Assembly (NCBI GenBank): GCA_026027325.1 | Contig: JAMSLZ010000004.1 | Coordinates: 1,302,001-1,366,000, forward strand | Length of the DNA: 64,000 nt | Direction of reading: 5' to 3' | Source of the DNA: Actinomucor elegans | Taxonomy: Eukaryota > Mucoromycota > Mucoromycetes > Mucorales > Mucoraceae | Shown here: one piece after another, positions 22,057 to 34,400 of the stretch | How positions within the stretch are numbered: the first letter of the stretch is position 1 | Layout: every line of letters starts with the position of its first letter | Notes under the pieces: model-generated | Databases searched by the model: none | Told to the model about the DNA's origin: nothing | What the model saw: the letters and a program-made list of their open reading frames with translations, nothing else | Position numbers and translations under genes: made by a program

Positions 22057-24999
22057 CTCTTATTTGTTATGCATACTATTCATACTGTCACTTTTTTCTT
22101 CTAATTTACCTCATGCTATAATACATCTCGCTATATGATATCCACCATCTTGTTATCTATTACAATATCACTATGCTCTTCATCGTTTTTATATATACAT
22201 ATATATTTTTTTTCTTTTTTGCTACAAACTATAAAGCTTTTGTTTCCCCAACGCATAGAAACCGACGTAGCTGGAAAGTTTGTTTTGGTAAACACTAATG
22301 CGTACGCTATCATACATAGGATGACAGATATTCCTCGGCAGATTTGGTAGAAGATCATAGAAATCAACGGATTTGGCTGATCATAGATAAATATGTCTAT
22401 TGCTGGTTATCATATACTACTGGTATCGCTGAATACGAGTTAGCTTTCTCACTTGATACTCTACCAAGATTTAAATTGATCCAAGTGTACATATCACTTA
22501 TCATACAAGCTTTGGTGTTAAAGATACAGTGTTTATATGTAAAGGACGCTCGTAAACATAAATCTGATACTGTCACATTATACAAAGCAGTAGCATATAC
22601 AAACGCGTAGGTTGAAAAGTGAATGAAATTGGATTGCTCTATACTATATCACTTATCATGTAGGACCTGGTGCTAAAAGATATCTTCTTGATGAGACGGG
22701 ATGATATTACGGTCAAGCTTGATCTGCTGCTGCTGTTGAAGTACTAAAGATCAATCTAAGAAACCATTCTATACAAGAGCGTGCCTTGAGCTTATATATC
22801 TTCAGACTAAAGAAAAGAGTGGAGTTGGATTCATCTACACTGCATCACCTATCATGTAGGACTTTTGCTAAAGAATATCTTCATACTTAAACTGGATGTC
22901 ATTGAGCTCAAGCGTATGCTGCTGTTGTTGCCGAAGTAGTGTCCATCAAACCCAAGGAACTATTCTATACAAGAGGATTTCGTTTGCGTAGTGTGCTTTC
23001 AAGATTTAGATTAATCATGTCGACCAAAGATGAATAAGCAGCTCACCTGTTCCTTTCTGTTGTTTGTGATGTATCTATCTCTAACCGTACATTACCTGTC
23101 TATGAATTGTAGACGATGTTGATTAAGAAACGTTTCTGCAGCTGGCGTTGTTTGTATATGAACATCAATCCAAGTTTTTTTTTTAAACTGTTTCATCTCA
23201 TCCGAATAATGTGCTCTCTAACTGACACTTTGTACTGTTATAGATAGATGTGTATATACGCCTTGGAACATTCTCATAATGTGAATGCTACTTGGAAAGA
23301 TTCGATAGCATTATAGCATGTTTTGGATACGTTTGTATATAGATAATTGGTGTCTGTAAGGCTCTGTAACAATTAGTCGAATAGGTTCGTAGAACATAGA
23401 ATGAAGTTCTATGTTTCATTCTTTAATCAAACACTTGGTTATCATATGAACCATCACTATCTGAAGCAAACTGATTATACTCTTTTACTTTCTTTTTTTC
23501 TTTTTTTTTTTTTTTTTTTTTTACAACACAATCGTCCAACATAGTGCCAGTTGTTGTGGATAGCCAAACACCATGTATACATATGCTGTATCCTTTTCCG
23601 CTCCTCTTGCTTATCAGTAAAGCGTTTCATAAAGACAGTTATATCTCGACATTATAGCCATCTTGCTCTTTAGTCGAAATAAAGTTAAATAGAAAAAAAA
23701 AAGAGATAGAAAGTACCCTTGATAAACTTGCACTAAATATAGTGAGAAAAAATTCTTTCAAGGACGGAAAGGGCCATAAAATCCTTACGGGAAGTTTTTG
23801 ATAGTGAATTACCATCGAGTTACACGTCGGAATCCTATTCATTGATACTTTAATAGTTATGAATTTAAAGCGGTAAAGTGGAGAGAATACAAACAAGGTA
23901 TGGGTTTATTGATATAGAAAATGCACTGCAAGTCCTGTCTTTACAGTTGGTTTCTACCTAGTAAGTTTTTTTCAGGTATTACAAATCATGAATGTATGTA
24001 TTATAGATGCTGCAGCTCGATCTAGGCTTCTATATTGGTCCTGGTATTACGTACATTCAAAGCCATGTTTCTTTCTTTCTGCTTCCAAATGTGTTCTGAA
24101 CAAAGATATGCTACGCTGCTGCTTGGAGCGTTGAAGTATATGTTTCAAATTAATTCCAATACCATTGGTATAAAAAACACCTCATTTCGATCAAGTTAGA
24201 TTGGGCAAAGTGAAACATTACAAGTGGAAGGGAATATCTCAAGCAACAAAGATCTCGGGCACATCACTCTTTTCTTTTTTTTTCTTTGAGCGTTGTAGCG
24301 CAGGAGTACATAGACGTATATCGTTTCCATTTATATCATTTAAATGAACTCCATTTATGTTCTGTCGCTTCCTATAGACCGTTGCTATATCTCGGCTTAT
24401 TTCATGATCTAAAAGCGTCTTTGTGGTGTTCAAGTTTGTTATATCAAGGGCACGCCACCAAACCTCCGATATAAACTCCGTATTTAGCTTGCAAGCATCT
24501 CTGCAACCTATGAATCATAACCTATAGTTATAATAAGGGATTTGTTATAAAGACAAAATTGCGTTCTATTGGTTCCTCCAAAAAAACAGTTGAATTATCT
24601 TAACCCATTGTCGAGATAAAGGAGTTTTTAAGTCTTAGAGGAGGAGAATGCGTTTAAATGCCGCATCCAATGAAAACAATGCTACGTATTTCAGTATTGC
24701 AAGTTACACCTTTGAGCAAGCACCATAGGCTTTTGTATTCTTTATAAATAGAAGATGAAATAATCAATCTGGTAATAACTTATAATATGCAACCAGACTA
24801 TGGTTCCTGAAAGCACTACAAGTGCCGACCCTGTAGTGCATAAAAAAAAAACAAAGATCGTCGATCAAATATTGTTTTCCGTGGAAGGTAAAGCGTATCG
24901 TTATTATAGGAAATATGCAGTATTGCTTATGGGCTGGTTAGTATCTAGTTGAAACGCCGTATTATTTTATTAAATTGTCAAACTTGAGAATTACATAAC
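22057..24999. other. Gene-free spacer with decayed tandem repeats
   Basis: No gene supported. It contains the imperfect repeats at 22440-23020, a T run near 23491-23522, and a 50-codon frame at 24800-24952 (starts MVPESTTSADPVV) that matches nothing recognised and ends just before the 3' end of the Msb1-like gene. Confidence 0.5.
22440..23020 (+). repeat. Degenerate tandem repeat, unit about 185-190 bp
   Basis: Similar blocks recur in order: ATATCACTTATCAT followed by GGTGTTAAAGATA (about 22490), ATATCACTTATCATGTAGGA followed by GGTGCTAAAAGATATCTTC (about 22648), and GCATCACCTATCATGTAGGA followed by TTGCTAAAGAATATCTTC (about 22845). A CTGCTGCTG/TTGTTG block and CTATACAAGAG recur in copies 2 and 3. 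The AAGATTTA(A/G)ATT(G/A)ATC block at about 22466 recurs at about 23010. Origin unknown; it may be duplicated, decayed coding sequence. Confidence 0.55.
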
Positions 25000-26428
25000 T
25001 TAAACGAGTATTTTGTTATTTCTGCGATCTTTATTTTGCTGAGAGATGCCGCCCATTTTGATCATCTTCTTCATCACGTTTCTCATATTTGTCGCACCGT
25101 TTATTTTTTGTTGGGGCTCTTTTTCATTATTGTACTCGGGTTCATCAACCATTGTATCTTCACTAAAAGCACTTTCATCCAGCAAGTCATGTTTAGAACG
25201 GTACTTTTTGATATTCAACTTCAAATGTGAGATTGAATGGTTCAATTTCTTTAGCGGATTCGATTTGTCATCGTGGGCTACTAGGTGTGCGTTTGAGAAA
25301 TCATGATGGAATTCGCTAAACGCTTCTTGTATTTGGCCTTCCGCCCAGTATGCTTTGCTGCTATTAAACAAGTAAGATGTGGCAAAAGGATCAGAACAAG
25401 TTTCCATGGGAGGCTTTGATGCTTCTCTTAGCATTCGATAGAGAACAGGGGACATGTCACGATGAAAGCTCACCAAGTCTTCTGTAGAAGTAAATATGGA
25501 TACCCAAGGTTTCTCGGGTGGATCGGGAGCCAAGTCATACGCATCGTCTAACATGGCCTGTACTCCGACTGTGTTTTCTATCCAATCAAAACTAGACCAT
25601 TTTGTCTTGAACACCACTCGATCGTAACATTTGGCTCTTGCTTGCGTGCCTTGTGCTTTACAAATGGGTCGATATTCTGTGTAAGTAAAACCAGAATCAA
25701 TACGGCGTATCATAATTTTTTGAGACTTTTGGTGCAGTTTGGCATGTTCGATGATCATTCGAGTTAGGAAATGACCTGCCTTTTCAGCCAAAATAGGACC
25801 GCAATCGGCTGGACCCAGAACGACCTTGCCTAATGCATCACCCAGTTTATAGGCGTTCATCAAGTTTAAGCTTTTGTATCGCATCAGTTGCACAAGAAAA
25901 TCTAATATGTCGATCAATAATTGTTCGCTTTTGCTGGTAAGCACCGTTGATAGGCTAGACAATGTGCAAGCTTTTTTAGAATTAGCATGCGTCTCTCTCT
26001 CTCTCTCTCTCTCTACTCCTTTTTTTCAAAGTGCTTACTCTCATAATTGATAGTACGCCATGCTTTCTTGGATATGATTCGTTCGTGACTACTCCAAAGG
26101 GCATCTTGCATCAGTGTTGCAACTGAATGGATATGAACATGAGCAAGATCTTCGCTTGTACATGATTGTTGACCAAAGACTTTTATAAACAGACCATTGT
26201 TTGGCACTATATATTCATATATAAATCATTTAGAAGGGCAGATGCAGAGTTTGTAAATGTAAATCTGACCTGTTTTTCGAAATATCTTTCGTTCTTGTAG
26301 ACCTATCATTTGATACAGATCAGAACATGAACTTTTTTTCCCCCAAAGTTGCAACTCATACCTCTCTTTCGTATTTCATCCATACAAAGATAGGCGACAT
26401 TGGCAGCGAAATCAAAAGAGTAGTACAT
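25000..26428 (-). CDS. Msb1/Mug8-like protein with RhoGAP fold (tentative)
   Basis: Four exons (26428-26362, 26302-26270, 26206-26039, 25970-25000) join in frame to 412 residues. The order of features resembles a degenerate RhoGAP domain: VPNNGLFIKVFGQQS, then HIHSVATLMQDALWSSHERIISKKAW, then LLIDILDFLVQLMRYKSLNLMNAYKLGDALG followed by the GP element VVLGPADCGP. After this come AEKAGHFLTRMIIEHAKL, a conserved-looking block KCYDRVVFKTKWSSFDWIEN, and a basic, charged C-terminus. No arginine finger is obvious at the usual place. This is the arrangement of the fungal Msb1/Mug8 domain, linked to Rho/Cdc42-dependent polarity. The assignment is from remembered family style, so treat the function as likely rather than shown. 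Intron 3 is 68 nt and filled by a GA repeat. Confidence 0.55.
25985..26013 (-). repeat. (GA)n microsatellite filling a short intron
   Basis: A CT run on the plus strand (GA on the coding strand) lies inside the 68-nt intron 26038-25971 of the Msb1-like gene. Length changes here would alter an intron close to the minimum size. Confidence 0.9.
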
Positions 26429-26458
26429 GGATTTTTAATATAAATAAGTAAAAAGAAC

Positions 26459-26461
<3 letters not shown>

Positions 26462-26490
<29 letters not shown>
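26462..26490 (+). repeat. (GA)n run in the Msb1-like 5' leader
   Basis: A GA repeat followed by GAAA repeats begins 34 bp upstream of the Msb1-like ATG (26428). On the coding strand it is a pyrimidine (CT/TTTC) tract, a common feature of fungal promoters and 5' leaders. Confidence 0.9.
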
Positions 26491-26494
<4 letters not shown>

Positions 26495-27783
26495 AAGAAA
26501 GAAGAGGATATATATCTAGTTTGTTCTTGTCTTATTAATTATGTATAGCATTCTCTAATAGGTAACCACTAACTCCTATACAGCAAAACCAGCAGCACAC
26601 AGAGGAGCTAATAAACAAGAAGAGCTACTGCTATACCCAATCTATCAAGTTTCTCGACTTGCATCGTCTTTCAATGAAATACCCTTTGCACTTTTTTCAT
26701 AGCTCTTGCAACGTCTCTAAAAAAAAACAATTCTTTCTAATCCTTGCAAACAGAACACCGTTATAGCTTATCATATATGTGATGCAAGTAGCTTCCTTGC
26801 ATTGGGAAGCAGCAAGGGACGAATTACATTTCATTCAAACAAGAAAGACTAGAGGAATCAACTGTAAAGCAATTTATTCGATGCCTCTTTTATTTATCTA
26901 AAATTGAGTGCTTCTACATACATTATACATATAATTAAGGAGTGAGCTTTGTTCAAACATTAAAAATAAAGTACTTTCCAGCGCATGTTTTCTTTACTAT
27001 AGATCACGTTGCAATAGGACTGGGAAGATTAGAAGCAAAAATTGCTTTGTTTTTACCCTTGTTTTGTCTGTCGTCATTGATACTTTTTTTTTTCTATTAG
27101 ATGTTTGAGGATCATAAATAGGATCTTAGGGGCTTTTTTTTAGACGCGATTGAAATGGTTTAGTGATATAACAGGCTGTCAAAAAAAACAGGCTCATTAT
27201 TTCATAATAATCTAATTATACCCTTACTTTTCTCACATAATTGTAAATTTGACCTAAGGGCAATATTGTAGATGATTGCATTCGAACTAGTGACAGTGCT
27301 GCTTTTATGTAAAATATGGCTTATTGGTGAAGAGTCCCAAATAAAGCCGTTTAGAAACCAGCACTTTTGATAAAAGGTTTGACGTATTTTGTCTTGTCAA
27401 TTGATGCAAAATCGAGTTTTTGTACAAATTTCTGGTGAGTTGGTACCTATTTTTATGTTATTACTATGTGAGCAATGTGTCAAAATATCAAGACTTGTTT
27501 TTTTATGATACACCCCTAATCATCATCAACATTTTGTTTTTCAATATTCGGTGCCCAATGGACAACAACACGAGTATAAATGTTTCCAATATCCAATCAG
27601 ACACTACTTTTAAAAGTATGCTTTGTTGGCGATACAATCATTTTGCTGCGAATTGTAATTTTCATTGGATCCTGTCTTTATCTGATAGACACCACAGTTT
27701 ATACCAAACTATTTATTACAATTCAAATAATACATTCCTATTGATGTGGCAGTTTTTCTATATATAAAACTTTAATTTAGTAT

Positions 27784-27818
<35 letters not shown>

Positions 27819-28424
27819 GAAATTCAACAAGCCAGCAGTAATTCAAAAATAATTCTAAATTTCGAAAAAAAAAAAAAGAGATGATACAGCCTTTACATAC
27901 TTCAACTCATAGCACAATCCTCTACAATCTTGATTAGTGAGTTATACTCGCTTAAAATTTTTTCTACTATTTAAGCGTCAAATGTAAGTATCAAGAATGA
28001 ATTTTCTTCAATTCTTCTAGCTGATTTATGGGCCATTCAGCCAATCATAATCATTTAACTGTTCAACCATATTACAATAACCTGGGATTCAATAGGGGAC
28101 GTGATTCGTTAGTAAAATACAGAGCTAGTAAAATAGGATACTGTTTACAGGTATTATATAAAATATTTATACTAATTCATAATTTACTATTGTTATCCAT
28201 GTGTTTAATATAAGTAAAGTATTAATAATGAAATATACTGCGATTAGGCCGTAATAGTTACTACACCTTCATGTAAGGTATACTTCAATTCGTTATACAT
28301 AACCGAGCTGCGTAATACGACGTCACGAATCGTGGATTCAAATAAACTACCTTTGTTTCCTTCTCGTGCTACCAGGCAAAATTTTCTTTTTTGATTGCTT
28401 CAAAAGAATACCGCATACGACGAC
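26491..28424. other. Intergenic spacer between Msb1-like and DBP5
   Basis: No gene supported. It is AT-rich with a long A run at about 27785-27816 and shorter A/T runs. The 115-codon frame at 27420-27767 is low-complexity (Tyr/Phe/Asn-rich) and unlikely to be real. The last ~150 bp should hold the DBP5 promoter. Confidence 0.5.
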
Positions 28425-30341
28425 ATGTCTGGTACGTGATTATGCCTGGAATTAAAAGAGAAACCAAGGGCCAAGGCATTTTACAACCAAACGTTTCGTT
28501 TTGGACCTTTTTCTTTGTGTTTCATTTCAAAATCCCGGGAAAACCCTCCACAGAGACCATTCATCACTAATCAACACCTATCATTATAAATTGACAGATT
28601 CTGTTGACGCTATTACTTTAAAACTTAGTGAAATTGTCACTGATAAACGTAAGGACATACACAATTGTTATTAGGTAGAACGCTAAACCTATATTTTTTT
28701 CTATTATAGCCGATGCTACAGAAGGTAATTGATTCTAACCCCTCTTTTTCGAAATACGCGTGCGGAAAATCTTACCTTTGATGTGTATATATATATATCT
28801 TAGTAGTCAAAGATTCTGTTGCCCCTGCACCTGCGCCTGCACCTGCGCCTGCGCCTGCTGGTAGGACACTCTTGTGTGATAATCAATATATATATATATA
28901 TATACTGATTTTTTTTTTCTTCGACACGTAGAAGAACCTCATAAAACTAAAGAAGAAGAAGAGGAGGAAAATAACTTGATCCGAAGCACACACGTTGTTC
29001 AAGTCAAGTTGGCTGATCAACAAGCCGACCCTAACTCGCCCTTATACTCTGTCAAATCGTTTGATCAGTTAGGATTAAGCCCTGAGCTTTTAGAGGGTCT
29101 GTATGCCATGAAGTTTGCCAAGCCCTCCAAGATTCAAGAGCGTGCTCTTCCTTTATTAATCGGTAACCCGTAAGTTTGAATTATACTTCTATATGTACAA
29201 GTATGCTAATCAGGCTGCCTTTACCTCATAGACCAAAAAACATGATTGGTCAATCTCAAAGTGGTACTGGTAAAACCGCTGCTTTTGTCTTGACAATGCT
29301 CACTCGCATCGAGGTGGGTTTAAAGGTACCTCAAGCCATTTGTCTTGCACCTTCTCGTGAACTTGCCCGTCAAATTATGGATGTTGTTCAAGCAATGAGC
29401 AAATTCACAGATATCACGACAAAGCTCGTTGTAAAGGATTCTCTTAGAAGAAACGAACCTGTTCAAGCTCAAGTCATTGTTGGTACACCCGGTTCCGTTG
29501 GTGATGTGATTAAGAGAAGACAATTGCCTATTCAAGCTGTCAAGATTTTTGTATTGGATGAAGCTGATAATATGTTGGATCAAGATGGTTTGGGTGACCA
29601 AAGTATTCGTATTAAAAAGTAAGATAAAAAAAAATGATGGGAGATATTGTGATGTACTTATTTCCTCTGTTTTACAGTATGCTTAGAAGCCATCCTCAGA
29701 TCGTTTTGTTTTCAGCTACTTTCCCAGATCACGTCCGTACCTTTGCCACTAAATTCGCACCCGGCGCCAACGAGATTTCATTAAAGCGCGAAGATCTAAG
29801 TGTAGATGCCATCAAACAATTCTACATGGATTGTGACAACGATGAACACAAGTATGAAACACTCTGTAACATTTACGACATGATCACTGTCACTCAGAGT
29901 ATTATTTTCTGTAAACGTCGTGATTCTGCCGATGAAATTGCCAGACGCATGGTGGCCATGGGCCATTCAGTTGTTTCGCTCCACGGCAAGATGACACCCG
30001 AAGAGCGTGATAGAGTCATGGATGATTTCCGTAGAGGCGCTTTCAAGGTCTTGATTACAACCAACGTACTTGCTCGTGGTATCGATATTTCTCAAGTGAC
30101 TTTGGTCATCAACTATGATCTTCCTCTTGATCAACAAGGTCAAGTTGATTTTGAAGCATATCTTCACAGAATTGGTCGTACAGGTCGTTTTGGCCGTACA
30201 GGTGTCAGTATCATCCTTATTGACAACAAGAAGAGTTGGGAACAAATGAGAGAAATTGAACGCCACTTTGCAAGAGAGATTACTCATGTGGATACCTCAG
30301 ATTGGGAAGCTGTTGAAAAGCGATTAAAGGAATTTGTTTAG
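28425..30341 (+). CDS. DBP5: DEAD-box RNA helicase DBP5/DDX19
   Basis: This ATP-dependent RNA helicase drives mRNA export at the cytoplasmic face of the nuclear pore, working with Gle1 and InsP6 in the family. Seven exons (28425-28431, 28598-28648, 28710-28724, 28804-28860, 28932-29169, 29232-29618, 29678-30341) join in frame to 472 residues. Motifs: Q-motif region [15 protein letters not shown] with SKIQERALP, motif I SQSGTGKT (about 131-138), [25 protein letters not shown] (Asp232), SATFP, and in the second RecA domain [23 protein letters not shown] and [13 protein letters not shown]. The pattern [15 protein letters not shown] and the ending VEKRLKEFV are typical of DBP5. The first coding exon has 7 nt and the third 15 nt. 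Exon 4 encodes an Ala-Pro repeat. An AATAAA lies near 30364. Confidence 0.95.
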
Positions 30342-31273
30342 AAACTCGATCTGTATTACTAATTAAATAAAGCAATGGTACTTGGGTTGTTTTTGCAGTT
30401 GGATTGTAGATATAGCAAGGTTCTATCAAGATGAATTGCTAGTACGGAGAGTTCACAACCATTTCACTGAGTGACTTTCAAGCAATACTTGTAAATCGCT
30501 GATCCATAGACTGGGAATTCATATGACAGACATACTTAGAGTGGAAAATTCCATAAACAAGGTTGGTTAGCCTTTCAATAAGGGTATGATTCGATGAAAA
30601 ACGGACAAGATCTTACATTGTCTACATATAATTCACTGCTAATCGCATACTCTATAATGTGTATACTTGTATATTTAGTGAATTAGTGGCTCTAGCAGAT
30701 AGATAGTTCATTTTGAATGTGGGCAAGTAATCAGTTACATCATGCAACCAAGATCGACACTGGAATCTATACAATCTACGTTTAATAATTGGAAGAAAAA
30801 ACAGTATTATTGAGGCATAAAAGCACTATAATAGATGTAACATTTCATTTTGAGCATGAAATACTAATCAGATGCGACATTTGACCGTATTCCATCACAA
30901 GATCTATTAATCATTACAAATAGATGCATGTAATTTGCAACACATAACTAAAATGCAATGTATATCATTTTATTCCAGTCAAATAATAATTTTAATAGGT
31001 GCATTTATCCGTTATAAACGCTTATGAATTATCAGATACATTATTAAATTGTGTAGTATCGATAAGAGAATAAGAGCAAACATGGCTTGAAAAAAAAATC
31101 GCATAATCAAGACCTTCAAGCTCAAAATTTTCATATACCGCACTGCTTTCTAGAGAGTGAAGATCGCATTCATAAGACACGATGCATTCAGAATATAGAT
31201 TTAATATTATTGGTTAGTATGTAATCCTGTTTTTTTGGGCATGAACAAAAATAATACTTGCACTATGAAATAT
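30342..31273. other. Spacer 3' of DBP5 with dispersed-repeat copies
   Basis: No gene. One well-preserved repeat core lies at 30833-30905 (AGATGTAACATTTCATTTTG, then AGATGCGACATTTGACC 37 bp later, with AAGATCTA further on). Weaker cores are near 30697, 31034 and 31197, spaced 163-173 bp from it or from each other. Confidence 0.5.
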
Positions 31274-31288
31274 GATGTTACCATTTGT
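31274..31288 (+). repeat. LINE target-site duplication, copy at the 3' end of the element
   Basis: The 15-bp sequence GATGTTACCATTTGT is identical to 37174-37188 and directly abuts the A-rich end of the element (minus-strand 3' end). Confidence 0.9.
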
Positions 31289-31423
31289 TTTTTTTTGTAG
31301 GGGAGTAAACTCCGGTTTTATTTTAAATCCTTATATCGTCGCAAGGTTATTGGAGAGGAAATGAAGATTGGGTATAGAGAGTATATGAGAATTAGTTTAA
31401 GGTTTAAATGAGCGGTGAGGTGG

Positions 31424-34400
31424 TTAGTCCAAATCAGTTTGACTTTCAGAATCAAGTCGGGTTAGAAGTCTAGAGGTGGATGCAATTACATTTGTCGATG
31501 AAAACGAAACGTTATCGAAAACGAGGCGCCAATGAGCTTGCCAAATGTTCAGTAAGGTGCACGCAAAGATTTGGTAAATACCAATTTCGGGAAGTGGATG
31601 GTTGGCGTCTCTCGTCAAAGAGGAAGAGAAGGAAAGTAATTGAGATATAGAGGAGGGTTCAATATATTGTCTTTGTATATAGGTCTGGAAGATGTTTTGC
31701 CATACTGCTAGTTTTGGGGGGCAGGCGAAGAGAAAGTGGAAATCATCTTCTATGGTAGCTAGAGAACAGACTGTACAGAGAGGAGATTGATGGGTGGTAG
31801 GGATCAATTGATGTAGACGCTGTTTGGTAGGCAATTTTTTGTGAATACAGCGATACCAGACAGTGCGAGCGGGAAGAGGGATTGGGATTGACCAGAAGCG
31901 TTTCCATTGAGCCGGAAGAAGAGTGGTTGTTGGTGGTTGGACGGTGGGGAGGAGAGATTTGTAATATTTGATGGAGTTGATGGAGATAGTCCTGGATCGT
32001 TGGGATCGCAAGGAAATCGTTGATTGTTCAGGAAGGTGATGAAGAACGAGACGGTTACAAAAAGGTTGGAGGTTGATTTCAAATATGTTGTTCTGGGCTG
32101 AGGGCAGCATCCGAGAGGAAGGTTGACATTGATTATAAAAGAATGGCTGTAGGAGTAATTGATGGTTGCGCACAAACTGAGCAGCAAGGCGGGACAAGTT
32201 ACGAAATCGCGTGAATTCGGTTCTGGTTTCTCGAAGACGTAGTGTTTGGTTTTCGAAGACAAATGTAAATACATCTTTAACTAGGAGTTTCTTAATACCG
32301 GGATGATCTTGGGTCAGCTGATCTGGAGGATTAAAGGTAGTAGCTAGAGGATGAGAGTTGGGAAAGGAAGAGCTAAGTACTGAAAATAAAGGAAGAGAAA
32401 GGCAGGTAAATTGACTGACATTACATTGATCAAAAGATCGTGGTAAAGCATCAATGGCTTTTGTGAAATTATTTATAATATTTAGAAAAGGTTTGTTACC
32501 CGATGATGTTGATGGCGCCCAGTGCGAATGTCGAGCGTGCGGAAATAATAGGTAGTATCGGTATGATGGAAACGTTTTTGAAGAGCAGAAGTATTTAAGT
32601 ATGTGTCGCAGTAAAGGAAGGCTTGGTTGCAGCTTGTTGGTAGAATTTGTTTCGGACAAGATCAATGGACATATCCACCGCCATTGTAATGCGTTTTGTT
32701 GTTTAACGGGATCGAGAAGACCCACTCCACCTTGTTGACGAGATAGAGAGAAAGTACTAAATGATAAACGAGGAAAAATGCGGTTGTTAAGAAATTGAGA
32801 TCCAAGGCTTCGCAAGCGAAGAAGTTGTGTTTGAGTAAAAATGGCTAGTCGTAGGACATGCCATAGTTTAGAGTAAATGAGTGTATTGAGAATAGTAGCG
32901 CGCCCACGTATTGATACTGAACGTTGAGAGTGAATGAAACAGGCAGATTTGATTTTATCATACAGGTTGGAGAATGCCATATTTCTTTGAGTAATGCTTG
33001 AACAGATGGGAAACCCCAAATATGTAAGAGGGTTGGCGGAAGATCGATCATGCCAGGAAGTGATATCTTTTTCGAAGAGAAAAGATTTCCATTCCATGAG
33101 TGGAGCACCCGACAGAGAGAAGGCTTGTGTCTTATGGTAATTGAGAAGGGAATTAGATGCTTTCATATATATACTTACTGCATCCTGTAAACGGATAAAA
33201 TCTTGTTGATCTTTAAGGAAAACCAAAGTATCATCGGCATATGCCAGAATTTTGTGTGTGAGAGGTGTAGTATTTCCATTAGGCTCTGTCAGAGATGGAG
33301 TAGCAATAGGTAGTTCGGCGGTTAAAGGTGTAGCACCCTCATCAGGGGGGTTATACAAGAAGGAGAATGAAGGATATATGTCTGCTTGATCAGGTGGAGA
33401 GCTGGGAGTTTCTTCTAGGACATTAAAGCCGGAGAATGCAGTGTCTTGGGAGATCAGACGTAGAAAAGGATCGAAAGCAATGTTGAATAATAAAGGGCTG
33501 AGTGGATCGCCCTGTCTGAGGCCACGTTGTTGAGGAATTGGTACTTTGGTGATATTACCATTCACGTTAATTTGTATCTGTGTGGAAAAGAATAGATTAG
33601 TAATACTAACGATCATTGTTCCAGGGATACCGAATCGAGTCATGATGGCAGACAGGTAGGCGGGGTGAACTCGGTCATATGCCTTTTCTTGGTCTAATAG
33701 CAGTCCAATAGAACCGGAGTTCTGTTGGTTGGCAAGCATCTTTATAGCTTGGACGGTTATTCCATGTTCAGCAATAAATCGGCCAGGCATAAAGCCTAAT
33801 TGTTCAGGGCAAATGATCTTGGAGAAATGGGGCATAAGTCTACCATTGATCAAACGAGTAAATGTCTTCGCATCCGTGTTAATTAAAGAAATCGGTCTCC
33901 AATTCTTTAACAGTGATAAGTCGCCCTTCTTCGGGAGTAGGCACATACAGGTAGTAAGCCAACTAGCAGGGAAGATACCTTCCGAAAGAGCCGCATTGTA
34001 GACTTTAACGGCTAGTAAGGCGGTTTCGTGGTGATCCAAGAGTAGTGTAAGTATTTCATATGGTAGCCCATCGGTACCAGGGCTACTTTTTCGCGGGCAT
34101 CGAGCAGTTCCTTCAATTAATTCTATCCTAGTAAAAGGGGATGTCAATGAAGATTGTGTTTCAGTGGATAGACATTCACTATCATTAATAGTAGATGTCA
34201 TTTGTTGAACGGAGTCATTGTCAATAAGGGCTGGAGTGTATAAATTGCTATAAAAGGTGGACACGGCATCATCCATGGTGGATGGTGTGTGGCAAATTGT
34301 ATTGGTACTGGGATGTTGGAGTGGTGGTATAGCTCGTTTAGATTGTCGAGCTTCGATAGTTCTCTTGAGGTAACCGGCCGAGGTCTCACCATTCTCGCGC

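Noticed and set aside
23390..23430. Small inverted repeat around GAACATAGAATGAAGTTCTATG
   Set aside because: Stem of about 8 bp with a loop in AT-rich DNA; expected by chance and not next to any gene end.
24800..24952. 50-codon frame starting MVPESTTSADPVV
   Set aside because: Looks coding-like (KAYRYYRKYAVLLMGW), but no homology is recognised and the next 50 bp run into the 3' end of the opposite gene; insufficient support for a gene call.
27420..27767. 115-codon frame
   Set aside because: Low-complexity Tyr/Phe/Asn composition typical of AT-rich spacer; no domain.
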